A stretch of DNA of 64,000 bases from NCBI GenBank assembly GCA_963779515.1, contig CAVZYN010000018.1, positions 496,001 to 560,000 on the forward strand, written 5' to 3'. Each line of letters opens with the position of its first letter. Position 1 is the stretch's first letter. A program made the position numbers and the translations under genes. Below are positions 7,480-20,812 of the stretch, in pieces. The notes under the pieces are model-generated. The model ran no database searches, was not told where the DNA came from, and saw nothing but the letters and a program-made list of their open reading frames with translations. This DNA is from CAVZYN01 sp963779515 (GTDB taxonomy: Bacteria; Pseudomonadota; Alphaproteobacteria; Rhizobiales; Hyphomicrobiaceae).

Positions 7480-10400
7480 ATGGCAGCTCACACCGCAGCT
7501 CACCCGAACCAAAACTTCTCCAGCCGCAGCCGCATCAGAAAGAAATTCGGCAACATGGCCGAAGTGGCGGAGATGCCGAACCTCATCGAGGTTCAAAAAA
7601 GTTCCTACGACGACTTCCTGATGGTCAAGGAGCCGGCCGGCGGCCGTGCCGACACCGGCTTGCAATCCGTGTTCAAGTCCGTATTCCCGATCTCTGATTT
7701 CGCCGGCAAAGCCACGCTCGAATTCGTTCGCTATGATTTCGAGCCGCCGAAGTACGACGTCGACGAATGCCAGCAGCGCGATATGACCTTCGCCGCGCCC
7801 CTGAAGGTGAAACTGCGCCTGATCGTGTTCGATGTGAACGAGGAAACCGGCTCGCGCTCGATCAAGGACGTCAAGGAGCAGGACGTCTACATGGGCGACA
7901 TGCCCTTCATGACGTCGAATGGCACGTTCGTGATCAATGGCACCGAGCGCGTCATCGTCTCGCAGATGCACCGCTCGCCTGGCGTGTTCTTCGACCACGA
8001 TCGCGGCCGCACCCACGCGTCGGGCAAGCTGTTGTTCGCGGCCCGCATCATCCCCTATCGCGGCTCCTGGCTCGACTTCGAATTCGACGCCAAGGACGTC
8101 GTCTATGTGCGCATCGACCGCCGCCGCAAGTTGCCGGTGACGACGCTGCTCTATGCGCTCGGCCTCAACGATGAGGAAATCCTCAATACGTTCTACAAGT
8201 CCGTGCCGGTGAAGGAGTTGAAGCGCGGCTGGAAGATCGCCTATGTTGCCGAAAAAATGCGCGGCATCACGCCGACGGCCGACCTGATCGACGCCAAATC
8301 CGGTGAAGTCGTCGCCAAGGGCGGCGAGAAGGTCACGGCTAAGCGCGCTCGCGAACTCGGCGAAGGCGGCCTCAAGGAAGTGTTGATGTCGTCCGACGAT
8401 CTGGCGGGCCGCTATCTCGCCGAAGACATCGTCGACATGGAGACCGGCAAGATTTATGGCGAAGCCGGCGATGAACTCGACAACAAATTGTTGGCGATCC
8501 TCAAGGATGCAAAGGTCAAGGATTTCCACATCCTCGACATCGACCACGTGACGGTCGGCGCCTTCATTCGCAACACGCTCAACGTCGACAAGAACGCCAA
8601 CCGCGAAGAAGCGCTGATGGACATCTACCGGGTGATGCGCCCGGGAGAACCGCCGACCCTCGACGCCGCCGAAGCGATGTTCAAGAGCCTGTTCTTCGAC
8701 AGCGAGCGCTATGACCTCTCGGCCGTCGGCCGCGTCAAGATGAACATGCGTCTCGATCTCAAGGCCGAGGACACCGTCCGCACGCTCCGCAAGGAAGACA
8801 TCCTCGCCGTCATCAAGACGCTCGTCGATCTGCGCGACGGCAAGGGCGAGATCGACGACATCGATCATCTCGGCAACCGGCGCGTGCGCTCGGTCGGCGA
8901 GTTGATGGAAAACCAGTATCGCGTTGGCCTCCTGCGCATGGAGCGCGCCATCAAGGAGCGCATGAGCTCCGTCGATATCGACACCGTGATGCCGCAGGAC
9001 CTGATCAACGCCAAGCCGGCGGCTGCCGCCGTGCGCGAGTTCTTCGGGTCGTCACAGCTGTCGCAGTTCATGGACCAGACCAATCCGCTGTCCGAGATCA
9101 CGCACAAGCGCCGCCTCTCGGCTCTTGGCCCCGGCGGTCTGACGCGCGAACGTGCGGGCTTCGAAGTCCGCGACGTGCATCCGACGCATTACGGCCGCAT
9201 CTGCCCGATCGAAACGCCGGAAGGCCCCAACATCGGCCTCATCAACTCGCTCGCGACGTTCGCGCGCGTCAACAAGTACGGCTTCATCGAGAGTCCGTAC
9301 CGCAAGGTCGACAAGGGCAAGCTGACCGATCAGGTCATCTATCTCTCGGCCATGGAGGAGATGCGCCATCACGTCGCCCAGGCCAACGCCGAAGTCGACG
9401 GCAAAGGTAAGCTCACCGGCGACCTGACGACTGTCCGCTATCAGGGCGACGTCATGCTCGTGCCGATCGATAAGGTCGACTACATCGACGTGTCGCCAAA
9501 GCAGCTCGTCTCGGTCGCGGCGGCGTTGATCCCGTTCCTCGAGAACGACGACGCCAACCGCGCGCTGATGGGCTCCAACATGCAGCGTCAGGCCGTACCG
9601 CTCATCAGGGCGGAAGCGCCGCTGGTTGGTACCGGAATGGAAGAAGTCGTGGCCCGTGACTCAGGTGCCGCCATCGGCGCCCGCCGTACCGGCATCGTCG
9701 ATCAGCTCGACGCCACGCGTATCGTCGTACGCGCGACGGAAGAGGCCGATCCCTCGAAGCCGGGCGTCGACATCTACCGCCTGCGCAAGTTCCAGCGCTC
9801 CAATCAGAACACCTGTATCAACCAGCGGCCTCTGGTTCAGGTGGGTGACCACATCAAGGCTGGCGACATCATCGCCGACGGTCCTTCGACCGATCTCGGC
9901 GATCTCGCACTCGGCAAGAACGTGCTCGTCGCGTTCATGCCGTGGATGGGCTACAACTTCGAGGACTCGATCCTGATGTCCGAGCGCGTCGTCTCCGACG
10001 ACGTCTTCACCTCGATCCACATCGAGGAATTCGAGGTGATGGCCCGCGACACCAAGCTCGGTCCCGAGGAAATCACGCGCGACATTCCGAACGTTTCGGA
10101 AGAAGCGCTGAAGAACCTCGACGAAGCCGGCATCGTCTACATCGGCGCCGAAGTGAATCCTGGAGACATCCTCGTCGGCAAGATCACGCCGAAGGGCGAA
10201 AGCCCGATGACGCCGGAAGAAAAGCTCCTGCGCGCCATCTTCGGCGAAAAGGCGTCCGACGTGCGCGATACGTCGCTGCGTCTGCCGCCGGGCGTCAACG
10301 GCACAGTCGTGGAAGTGCGCGTCTTCAATCGTCACGGCGTCGAGAAGGACGAGCGTGCGACCGCGATCGAGCGCGAGGAAATCGAACGCCTCGCCAAGGA

Positions 10401-11658
10401 CCGCGACGACGAACTGCAGATCCTCGATCGCAACGTCTACGCGCGTCTCAAGGACGCGCTGATGGGCCAGGAAGTCTCCAAGGGGCCGAAGGGCGCCCGC
10501 AAAGGCACGTCGATCAACCAGGAAATCCTTGACGACATCCCGCGCAGCCAGTGGTGGGAAATCGGCCTCAAAGACGAAAAGGCCATGGCCGGCGTCGAGG
10601 CGATCCAGAAGCAGTACGAAGACGCCAAGAAGGGCCTCGAGCGGCGTTTTGTCGATAAGGTCGACAAGCTGCAGCGTGGTGACGAACTTCCGCCCGGCGT
10701 CATGAAGATGGTCAAGGTCTTCGTCGCTGTGAAGCGCAAGATCCAGCCAGGCGACAAGATGGCCGGCCGCCACGGCAACAAGGGCGTGGTCTCACGCATC
10801 GTGCCGCTGGAGGATATGCCGTTCCTCGAAGACGGCACGCCCGTCGACGTGGTTCTGAACCCGCTCGGCGTGCCAAGCCGCATGAACGTCGGACAGATCC
10901 TCGAGACCCATCTCGGGTGGGCCTGCCGCGGTCTCGGCCGCGCCATCGACGACGCCCTCGCCAAGTGGCACGAGACCGGCGAAGCCAAAGCGCTGCGCGA
11001 TACCATGGAGAGCATCTATGGCCAGGATGCGCGCATCAAGAAACTGAAGGACAACGAGCTTGCGGCGATCAGCGAAAAGCTGAAGACCGGCGTGCCGATC
11101 GCAACGCCGGTGTTCGATGGCGCCCGCGAGAGCGACGTGGTCGACATGCTGAAGCTGGCAGGCTTCGACACGTCTGGCCAGGTCCACTTGCACGATGGCC
11201 GCACCGGCGAGCCGTTCGATCGCAAGGTCACGGTCGGCTACAAGTACATCCTGAAGCTGCACCATCTTGTCGACGACAAGATCCACGCGCGCTCGATCGG
11301 TCCCTACTCGCTCGTCACCCAGCAGCCGCTCGGTGGCAAGGCGCAGTTCGGCGGCCAGCGTTTCGGCGAAATGGAGGTCTGGGCGCTGGAAGCTTACGGC
11401 GCGGCCTACACGCTGCAGGAAATGCTGACGGTGAAGTCCGACGACGTCGCGGGGCGCACCAAGGTGTACGAGGCGATCGTGCGCGGCGACGATGCGTTCG
11501 AAGCGGGTATCCCGGAAAGCTTCAACGTGCTCGTCAAGGAAATGCGCGCGCTGGGTCTCAACGTCGACCTCGTCAACTCCGAGGCGCCGCCGCCCGAGCC
11601 TATTGTCGAGCCGGCACCGGCTAACGTTCCGCAGCTGCCACCAGCCGCCGCTGAATGA
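7480..11658 (+). CDS. rpoB: DNA-directed RNA polymerase subunit beta
   Basis: Beta subunit of RNA polymerase. I start at ATG 7480 (MAAHTAAHPNQNFSSRSRIRKKFG); an upstream TTG at 7408 in frame would add 24 unconserved residues. The product is 1392 residues, near the alphaproteobacterial norm. The conserved PNLIEVQKSSYDDFL start, the rifampicin-pocket segment SSQLSQFMDQTNPLSEITHKRR with wild-type-like Asp, His and Ser positions, the GDKMAGRHGNKGV segment and the GGQRFGEMEVWALEAYGA end are all present. The Pro/Ala/Glu-rich tail after residue 1365 is variable. It is preceded by structured spacer DNA and followed by rpoC after 140 bp. Confidence 0.98.
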   Translation: MAAHTAAHPNQNFSSRSRIRKKFGNMAEVAEMPNLIEVQKSSYDDFLMVKEPAGGRADTGLQSVFKSVFPISDFAGKATLEFVRYDFEPPKYDVDECQQRDMTFAAPLKVKLRLIVFDVNEETGSRSIKDVKEQDVYMGDMPFMTSNGTFVINGTERVIVSQMHRSPGVFFDHDRGRTHASGKLLFAARIIPYRGSWLDFEFDAKDVVYVRIDRRRKLPVTTLLYALGLNDEEILNTFYKSVPVKELKRGWKIAYVAEKMRGITPTADLIDAKSGEVVAKGGEKVTAKRARELGEGGLKEVLMSSDDLAGRYLAEDIVDMETGKIYGEAGDELDNKLLAILKDAKVKDFHILDIDHVTVGAFIRNTLNVDKNANREEALMDIYRVMRPGEPPTLDAAEAMFKSLFFDSERYDLSAVGRVKMNMRLDLKAEDTVRTLRKEDILAVIKTLVDLRDGKGEIDDIDHLGNRRVRSVGELMENQYRVGLLRMERAIKERMSSVDIDTVMPQDLINAKPAAAAVREFFGSSQLSQFMDQTNPLSEITHKRRLSALGPGGLTRERAGFEVRDVHPTHYGRICPIETPEGPNIGLINSLATFARVNKYGFIESPYRKVDKGKLTDQVIYLSAMEEMRHHVAQANAEVDGKGKLTGDLTTVRYQGDVMLVPIDKVDYIDVSPKQLVSVAAALIPFLENDDANRALMGSNMQRQAVPLIRAEAPLVGTGMEEVVARDSGAAIGARRTGIVDQLDATRIVVRATEEADPSKPGVDIYRLRKFQRSNQNTCINQRPLVQVGDHIKAGDIIADGPSTDLGDLALGKNVLVAFMPWMGYNFEDSILMSERVVSDDVFTSIHIEEFEVMARDTKLGPEEITRDIPNVSEEALKNLDEAGIVYIGAEVNPGDILVGKITPKGESPMTPEEKLLRAIFGEKASDVRDTSLRLPPGVNGTVVEVRVFNRHGVEKDERATAIEREEIERLAKDRDDELQILDRNVYARLKDALMGQEVSKGPKGARKGTSINQEILDDIPRSQWWEIGLKDEKAMAGVEAIQKQYEDAKKGLERRFVDKVDKLQRGDELPPGVMKMVKVFVAVKRKIQPGDKMAGRHGNKGVVSRIVPLEDMPFLEDGTPVDVVLNPLGVPSRMNVGQILETHLGWACRGLGRAIDDALAKWHETGEAKALRDTMESIYGQDARIKKLKDNELAAISEKLKTGVPIATPVFDGARESDVVDMLKLAGFDTSGQVHLHDGRTGEPFDRKVTVGYKYILKLHHLVDDKIHARSIGPYSLVTQQPLGGKAQFGGQRFGEMEVWALEAYGAAYTLQEMLTVKSDDVAGRTKVYEAIVRGDDAFEAGIPESFNVLVKEMRALGLNVDLVNSEAPPPEPIVEPAPANVPQLPPAAAE

Positions 11659-11667
11659 GCAAATGAC

Positions 11668-11773
11668 GGTCAGGCCCGCTGGGTCTGACCAATTCGCCTA
11701 AGTGGCCGAGGCGCGCCGCCGCGCCAGGTCATCGAAACATTCGCGCTGAAGGTCAGACCCGCGGGGGCTGACC
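11668..11773 (+). promoter_or_regulatory. Paired GGTCAG/CTGACC hairpins in the rpoB-rpoC spacer
   Basis: GGTCAGGCCC-GCT-GGGTCTGACC (11668-11690) is a 10-bp stem, and GGTCAGACCC-GCG-GGGGCTGACC (11751-11773) is a near copy with one mismatch. Because the arms are similar, the left arm of one can also pair with the right arm of the other, enclosing the whole spacer. The second hairpin ends 25 bp before the rpoC start. Confidence 0.6.
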
Positions 11774-11798
11774 CTACAGTGCAACGAGGAGAGAGCCG

Positions 11799-16025
<4,227 letters not shown>

Positions 16026-16051
16026 GCGTCGGCTTCCGTTCGCAAGCAATC

Positions 16052-16081
16052 AAAAGGCCCAGCCGCGGTGCTGGGCCTTTT
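16052..16081. terminator. Bidirectional terminator after rpoC
   Basis: AAAAGGCCCAGC-CGCGGT-GCTGGGCCTTTT: a 12-bp stem whose flanking A and T runs let it work on both strands. It ends rpoC on the plus strand and the convergent DUF924 gene on the minus strand. Confidence 0.92.
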
Positions 16082-16097
16082 CGCGTTCAAAGCCAGA

Positions 16098-16640
16098 TCA
16101 GAACGAACTCATCGGCTCTTGCAGGAATGCAAGTTCCTCAGCCGTCGACGCGCGCCCGAGCACGGCATTGCGATGCGGAAAGCGGCCAAATCGTTCGATG
16201 ATGGCCTGATGCGCCACCGCATACCGCGTGAGCTCCGCATTCCCAAGTGCACCGATCAGCGCGACCGATCGCTCCTGCATCGCGAGGTCTTCGCTGTGCT
16301 CGAACGGCAGATAGATGAAGAGCCGCTGGTCCCGTGTCAGGCCTTGATCGATGCCGCGCGCGACGGCCGCATCTGCAAGCCGGAGCGCCTTGGCGTCGGT
16401 TGCAAAGCTCCGCGCCGAGTTACGAAACAGATTTCGCGGAAACTGGTCGAGCACGACGATCGCCGCAAGCGCAGTATCGGCCGCCGCCAATAACACGTCA
16501 TCCGGCGACGACGCGATCTGTTCATGTAGGCCGAGGAAGCGCGCTCGAATTTCAGTATCTACGCCGTCGTCCTTCTTGAACCACTGCGCGGGCGCCAGTG
16601 TCTCGAACCAGAACGAAAGAACGTCCGCCGCCCAAGCCAT
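16098..16640 (-). CDS. DUF924 family protein
   Basis: A 180-residue cytoplasmic protein of the DUF924 family, whose biochemical role I do not know. Family hallmarks visible are VLSFWFE at the start, VVLDQFPRNLFR (about 61-72), LPFEHSED (about 111-118) and RFGRFPHRN (about 151-159). The fold is all helical and TPR-like. It lies 4 bp downstream of the polysaccharide deacetylase gene on the same strand, so the two probably share a transcript. It is closed by the rpoC bidirectional terminator. Confidence 0.88.
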   Translation of the reverse strand: MAWAADVLSFWFETLAPAQWFKKDDGVDTEIRARFLGLHEQIASSPDDVLLAAADTALAAIVVLDQFPRNLFRNSARSFATDAKALRLADAAVARGIDQGLTRDQRLFIYLPFEHSEDLAMQERSVALIGALGNAELTRYAVAHQAIIERFGRFPHRNAVLGRASTAEELAFLQEPMSSF

Positions 16641-16644
16641 GGCG

Positions 16645-17565
16645 TCAGGGCTTCTTTGCGGCGGCGGCAGGCACCACTGCCTTGGCCGTTGCGGCCAACG
16701 CAGGATCCTCGACCGTGCGCACGACCGACGACGTCGGCCGCTCGGTTCCCCCGGCTGGCAAGCCCTTCACGTCCTTCTCGATCAGTTGGTCGAACTGCGC
16801 CAATGACTTCAACTCACCCTTCGCCTTCATGTGGACGACGCGATAGCCTTTCGCTTTTAACTCAGCGAGCAGCATCGGCAGCGCCTTCGCGGTTCCGGGT
16901 TGGATGTCGTGCATCAGGATGATGCCTTTGCCCTTTTTGTCGAGTTTGCCCATAACGGACTGGACGAGCTGCTCCGGCTTGTTGCCGAACTTGAAATCGA
17001 AGCTATCGACGTCTTGCGAGAACACCGCGATGTTGCGGCTGCCGAGATAGGCGAGTGTTTCCTTGCTGTCGGCGAGGAATGGAAATCGGAAAAACGGCGC
17101 GACCGGCGCCCCGACAGCGCGTCCAACCGCGCTGATCCCCTTCTCGATTTCCTCAGTCGCCTCTGCTCCCGTCTTTTTCTTGCGCAGGTCCGCGTGGCTC
17201 CAGGTATGGGTGCCGATGGTGTGGCCTTGCTTGGCGACCTCGCGCAGGATTTCCGGATAGCCGAGCGCCATCTTGCCGATTGAGAAAAAAGTGGCCTTGG
17301 TGCACTGCGCGGCCAACGCGGCGAGCACGGCTTCCGTGTGGATCTTCTGCGGGCCGTCGTCGAACGTCAGCACGACGTCCTTCAGCGACAGGAAATCATG
17401 GGCTTTGTACTGTTCGAAGCCAAACCCCGGTCCGCCGGTTGTATCGATCTCGACCGTGCGCGCGACGCCAAGTTGCTCAGGCGTGCATTTCTGTTGCGCC
17501 GCAACAGGGATGCCGCCCAAGAGCGACGCAATCGCGACGAGAGAGATCATTTTCAATGAAGACAT
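16645..17565 (-). CDS. Secreted polysaccharide deacetylase (NodB/CE4 domain)
   Basis: Predicted metal-dependent deacetylase acting on N-acetylated cell-wall or capsular glycan in the periplasm. It has 306 residues: a signal peptide (about 1-23, ending VAA-QQ), then a CE4 domain with TFDDGP (about 69-74), the metal-binding THTWSH (about 119-124), FRFPF and LMHDIQPG. An Ala/Lys-rich tail follows after about residue 265. The exact polymer is not shown. It is probably cotranscribed with the downstream DUF924 gene. Confidence 0.9.
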   Translation of the reverse strand: MSSLKMISLVAIASLLGGIPVAAQQKCTPEQLGVARTVEIDTTGGPGFGFEQYKAHDFLSLKDVVLTFDDGPQKIHTEAVLAALAAQCTKATFFSIGKMALGYPEILREVAKQGHTIGTHTWSHADLRKKKTGAEATEEIEKGISAVGRAVGAPVAPFFRFPFLADSKETLAYLGSRNIAVFSQDVDSFDFKFGNKPEQLVQSVMGKLDKKGKGIILMHDIQPGTAKALPMLLAELKAKGYRVVHMKAKGELKSLAQFDQLIEKDVKGLPAGGTERPTSSVVRTVEDPALAATAKAVVPAAAAKKP

Positions 17566-17789
17566 CAGCGCGCCTCGCGGTTATCGGTCCGAATCAAGTG
17601 CAGAGATGTTTGCGCCCGCCAGGATCAGTGGCAAGCAATCACAGGTGTGACGAGCCGCACGGCGGCATCCCGTGCGGAAATGTGACACGGCGGTCACGGC
17701 GGCATCATATGTCAGGACACGGTCTTCACAGCGCCACGATTTCGTGAGACTTTGATGCATTGGTTCAACAACGGAGAGGAGGTGATCCT

Positions 17790-17870
17790 ATGTCGAGTGG
17801 GAACTTCGGGACGGCGATTGCGGATCGTTCTGCTGGGGTCACGTTGGGGCATCTTCTGACGTCGATCTAG
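17790..17870 (+). CDS. 26-residue microprotein with perfect Shine-Dalgarno
   Basis: ATG to TAG encodes MSSGNFGTAIAD then RSAGVTLGHLLTSI. Directly upstream is GAGAGGAGGTGATCCT, in which AGGAGGTGAT is a full complement of the 16S rRNA 3' end, far stronger than any other ribosome site in the window. A strong intrinsic terminator follows 46 bp after the stop. The peptide has no membrane span or motif I recognise. The perfect site and dedicated terminator argue for a real small gene. It could also be a leader peptide or part of a small RNA. Confidence 0.55.
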   Translation: MSSGNFGTAIADRSAGVTLGHLLTSI

Positions 17871-17915
17871 TTCGATTTGGGCTTTGCGCCAGACCGCATC
17901 GCCGCCGATCTCACG

Positions 17916-17942
17916 AGGGCCGCTCTTAGGAGCGGCCCTTTT
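17916..17942. terminator. Terminator after the 26-codon microgene
   Basis: AGGGCCGCTC-TTAG-GAGCGGCCCT is a perfect 10-bp stem followed by TTTT on the plus strand. It lies 12 bp from the end of the convergent deacetylase-like gene, but the minus-strand side has no T-run. Confidence 0.9.
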
Positions 17943-17953
17943 GATTTCGAGGG

Positions 17954-18859
17954 CTAAAATCCATAGACGTCGCGCGCCACTGCGAACGTGTTGGCATAGG
18001 CGGCGACAGAAAGGTCGATTGGCGCCGCATAGCCGCCGCCGATCGCGATCGATACGGGAATCCCAAGAGTGTGAAATGTCTCGAATACGAGGCGATCGCG
18101 CGCCATGAGGCCGCTGGTGGTCATCGCCATACGACCGAGTTTGTCCTCGCGCAACGGATCGACGCCTGAGAGATAGAGCACGAGATCCGGCCGGAACGCC
18201 GTAACGGCCGGCAGCGCGCTGGCGAGTGCCAGCATGTAGCCGTCGTCGTCGGTGCCGTCGGCCAAGCCAATATCGAGATGCGATGCGACCTTGCGGAACG
18301 GGAAGTTCTTCTCGCCGTGCATCGAGAACACGAACACATCCGCGCGCTGCCCGAGGATTGCAGCGTTACCGTCGCCCTGATGCACGTCGAGATCGACGAT
18401 CGCCACGCGACTGATGGCCCGCTCATGCAGAAGTGTTAGTGCGGCGACCGCCAGATCATTGAACACGCAGAACCCTGAGCCGAACGCGTGGTGCGCGTGA
18501 TGCGTGCCGCCAGCGAGCTGCCCCGATATGCCGCTGTGCAAGGCTGCGCGCGCCGCGGCGAGCGAGCCGCCGACCGTGGCTCGTGACCGGTCCGCGAGCG
18601 TCCGGCTCCAAGGCAAACCGATGCGCCGGATGATGTCCGGCGCCAAGGTGCCGTCCAAGGCAGCATCGACATAGACGGCATCGTGGGCGCGGAGCAGATC
18701 GGCCATCGCCGCCGGCGGTGACGCAACCAGATCCGCCGATCCAAGCGTGCGCTCGCGACGGATCAGGTCGCGAAGCAGACGGTACTTGGTGCCCGGAAAG
18801 CGGTGTTCCGGCGGCAACGGCAGGTCGGGCGTATCGGGAAAAAAGAAGCGCACGGGCAT
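17954..18859 (-). CDS. Histone deacetylase family (acetylpolyamine-type) amidohydrolase
   Basis: Zinc-dependent deacetylase of the arginase/HDAC fold; bacterial members act on acetylpolyamines or other N-acyl amines, not histones. I start at ATG 18859 (MPVRFFFPDTPDLP), which matches the conserved family start and gives 301 residues; a longer frame from 19033 would run into the divergent gene. Visible are the catalytic GGTHHAHHAFGSGFCVFND (about 130-148), the metal-binding IVDLDVHQGDGN, the second Asp in YLSGVDPL, and the GGGY catalytic tyrosine near the C-terminus. No signal peptide, so cytoplasmic. The substrate is unknown. Confidence 0.9.
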   Translation of the reverse strand: MPVRFFFPDTPDLPLPPEHRFPGTKYRLLRDLIRRERTLGSADLVASPPAAMADLLRAHDAVYVDAALDGTLAPDIIRRIGLPWSRTLADRSRATVGGSLAAARAALHSGISGQLAGGTHHAHHAFGSGFCVFNDLAVAALTLLHERAISRVAIVDLDVHQGDGNAAILGQRADVFVFSMHGEKNFPFRKVASHLDIGLADGTDDDGYMLALASALPAVTAFRPDLVLYLSGVDPLREDKLGRMAMTTSGLMARDRLVFETFHTLGIPVSIAIGGGYAAPIDLSVAAYANTFAVARDVYGF

Positions 18860-19032
18860 CCGGGACTGAGAAGGTGGGTCCAGGATAGACCACTGAGGTC
18901 CGGCAGTCACAGTCTTCACCAATCCGCACTTTGCCGCAGTTCCGCCGCTGGGCTGCCGTCGTCTCTCCCTGAAGCGGCCACCGAACGGAAAAACACTCTT
19001 CTTCGCGCAACGATGCGCCGGAGAAGCCTCCA

Positions 19033-20391
19033 ATGCTGAAGTCGATCTTGAGCCGTGCGGTTTTGGCCGTCGCGGGATTGAGTATGGTCACGGGCACTGC
19101 GCGTGCAGCGCCAGCAGCCGAGGCGCCCATCAGCGTGTCGGTCGCGCTGGGGCAGAGCGTGATGAAAGCAGGCGAGCGATCGACCGTCCATCTCAAGATC
19201 GGCATCAAGGGAACACCGATTGCGCGGCCGGAGACGCGGGCACCCATGAATATCGTGCTCGTGATCGACCGGTCGGGTTCAATGCAAGGGCCGCGCATCG
19301 AGGCGGCGCGGCAGGCCGCCATCATGGCGATTGACCGCCTCAATGCCCGCGACATCGTCTCGGTCGTCTCCTACGACGATCGCGTCGAAGTCGAAGTGCC
19401 AGCAACGCGGGCGACGGACAAATACAGCATTAAAAATCGTATCAGCCGGCTGACGCCGCGCGGTTCGACCGCGATTTATGCAGGCCTCCAGGCGGGTGCC
19501 AACGAGTTGCGCAAATTCAAGTCCAGGGATCGTGTCAACAAGATCATCCTGCTGTCCGACGGTCTGGCGAATGTGGGGCCGAGCACCCCGCGAGATTTCG
19601 CAGGCCTCGGCCGCGAACTTGCCAGCGAAGGCATGACGGTGTCGACGATTGGTTTGGGAACCGGCTACAACGAAGATCTGATGGCGCAATTGGCGATCGC
19701 GGCGGACGGCTCGCACAAGTTCGTCGCCGAGCCAGCGGATCTTGCTCAGTTTTTCAATCGCGAGTTCGATGACGCCCAAAACGTCGTGGCGCAGGAAATC
19801 GAGATCCACATCGACTGCGTGCCGGGTGTGACCCCGATGAAGAGCCTCGGCCGGGACGCCAAGGTCTCGGGCAGCCGCATCAGCTACAAGGTCAATCAGA
19901 TCATTGGCGGGACGGATCAGGTTCTGATTGCCGAACTCGATGTTCCCGCGGCGCTGGCCAACGATCAACGCCAATTGGCCGAGGTGAAAGTTGCCTACCG
20001 CGCCACCAATGGCGAGCCGGGAGCCTCAATCGCGCAGTCCGTTCAAGGCCGCTTTTCTCAGTCCGACAGCGAGATCAAGGCCGGGATCGATGCCGATGTG
20101 ATGCGGGACGTCACGGTGCTGCTGGTGCGCGAGAAAAAAGACGAAGCGATCCGCTTGCGTGATGCTGGCCGTCTCGACAAGTCGCAGAAGAAGTTCAAGG
20201 ACAACGCCGACTACGTGCGCGCGCAACAGCAGCGGTATGGCTTCGGCGGCAACACCTCGATCGAGCAAGAAATCAAGGCCAACGACGCGGCAGCAGCGCC
20301 CAAGGCCGCGTCCCCCGAAGAGTGGTCGAAGGTGCGCAAAACCCTGCGCGAAGGTGACACCAATCAGGCAGGTTCCAGCCGCAAGTTCTGA
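19033..20391 (+). CDS. Secreted von Willebrand factor A domain protein
   Basis: A 452-residue exported protein. The signal peptide covers about 1-26 (VLAVAGLSMVTGTARA). The VWA domain is at about 70-245 and has a complete MIDAS: VIDRSGSM (77-84), the Thr-containing RGSTAIYAG and LLSDGLANVG. A beta-rich region and a coiled, charged C-terminal segment follow, ending EEWSKVRKTLREGD. This resembles VWA proteins with a metal-dependent adhesion or scaffold role in the periplasm; the partner is unknown. The gene stands alone, with a terminator 33 bp after its stop. Confidence 0.88.
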   Translation: MLKSILSRAVLAVAGLSMVTGTARAAPAAEAPISVSVALGQSVMKAGERSTVHLKIGIKGTPIARPETRAPMNIVLVIDRSGSMQGPRIEAARQAAIMAIDRLNARDIVSVVSYDDRVEVEVPATRATDKYSIKNRISRLTPRGSTAIYAGLQAGANELRKFKSRDRVNKIILLSDGLANVGPSTPRDFAGLGRELASEGMTVSTIGLGTGYNEDLMAQLAIAADGSHKFVAEPADLAQFFNREFDDAQNVVAQEIEIHIDCVPGVTPMKSLGRDAKVSGSRISYKVNQIIGGTDQVLIAELDVPAALANDQRQLAEVKVAYRATNGEPGASIAQSVQGRFSQSDSEIKAGIDADVMRDVTVLLVREKKDEAIRLRDAGRLDKSQKKFKDNADYVRAQQQRYGFGGNTSIEQEIKANDAAAAPKAASPEEWSKVRKTLREGDTNQAGSSRKF

Positions 20392-20423
20392 TCCAACGGC
20401 TCGAAATTGCTGGCACAACCCAG

Positions 20424-20450
20424 ACGGGGCCAATCCAATTGGCCCCGTTT
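20424..20450 (+). terminator. Terminator after the VWA gene
   Basis: ACGGGGCCAAT pairs with ATTGGCCCCGT across a 3-base CCA loop (11 bp) and is followed by TTC. Strong stem, short T-run. Confidence 0.8.
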
Positions 20451-20549
20451 CTGCGTCTGCTGCGTTAACGCCGTGCCTGTGCCGCTCGGAGCTTGGCGTC
20501 CTTCTTGCTTAGTTGACGAACAGATAATCGCAACAAGGCTCAAATTGAA

Positions 20550-20771
20550 ATGACCTCGCTTTGGCACCCGGATGAAGATACAACGCCGACCCCGAAAGAG
20601 GTCGAGCTGATGGCTGCCGTCCTCGAGGGCCGTCACGGCACTTACGCAGCCGAAGTCGCCGAGTTTTTCTCGACGTTGCACAGTTTGAAAGGCGACGCGG
20701 GCCGATGCTGGGCGTGGGCGGGCGTGGCTGAAACCGTCCGGTATCGGGACAAATCGCGCGGCATGGAGTAA
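20550..20771 (+). CDS. Small conserved-looking hypothetical protein (73 aa)
   Basis: A 73-residue acidic, soluble protein beginning MTSLWHPDEDTTPTPKE, with ELMAAVLEGRHG and FFSTLHSLKGDAGRCWAWAGVAE. The Trp-rich GRCWAWAGVAE segment and balanced composition look like a real protein rather than chance. I recall similar short proteins in Rhizobiales but cannot name a family. The ribosome site is weak. It lies between the VWA terminator and the flippase gene, 41 bp before the latter, so it may share that transcript. Confidence 0.6.
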   Translation: MTSLWHPDEDTTPTPKEVELMAAVLEGRHGTYAAEVAEFFSTLHSLKGDAGRCWAWAGVAETVRYRDKSRGME

Positions 20772-20812
20772 AAAAGTGTAGCGAGCCCGTTGGGCCCCGC
20801 GGACGCACCCCC

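Noticed and set aside
17773..17789. Match to the reverse complement of the 16S rRNA 3' end
   Set aside because: Only about 12-13 bases match; it is better explained as the perfect Shine-Dalgarno of the following microgene than as an rRNA fragment.
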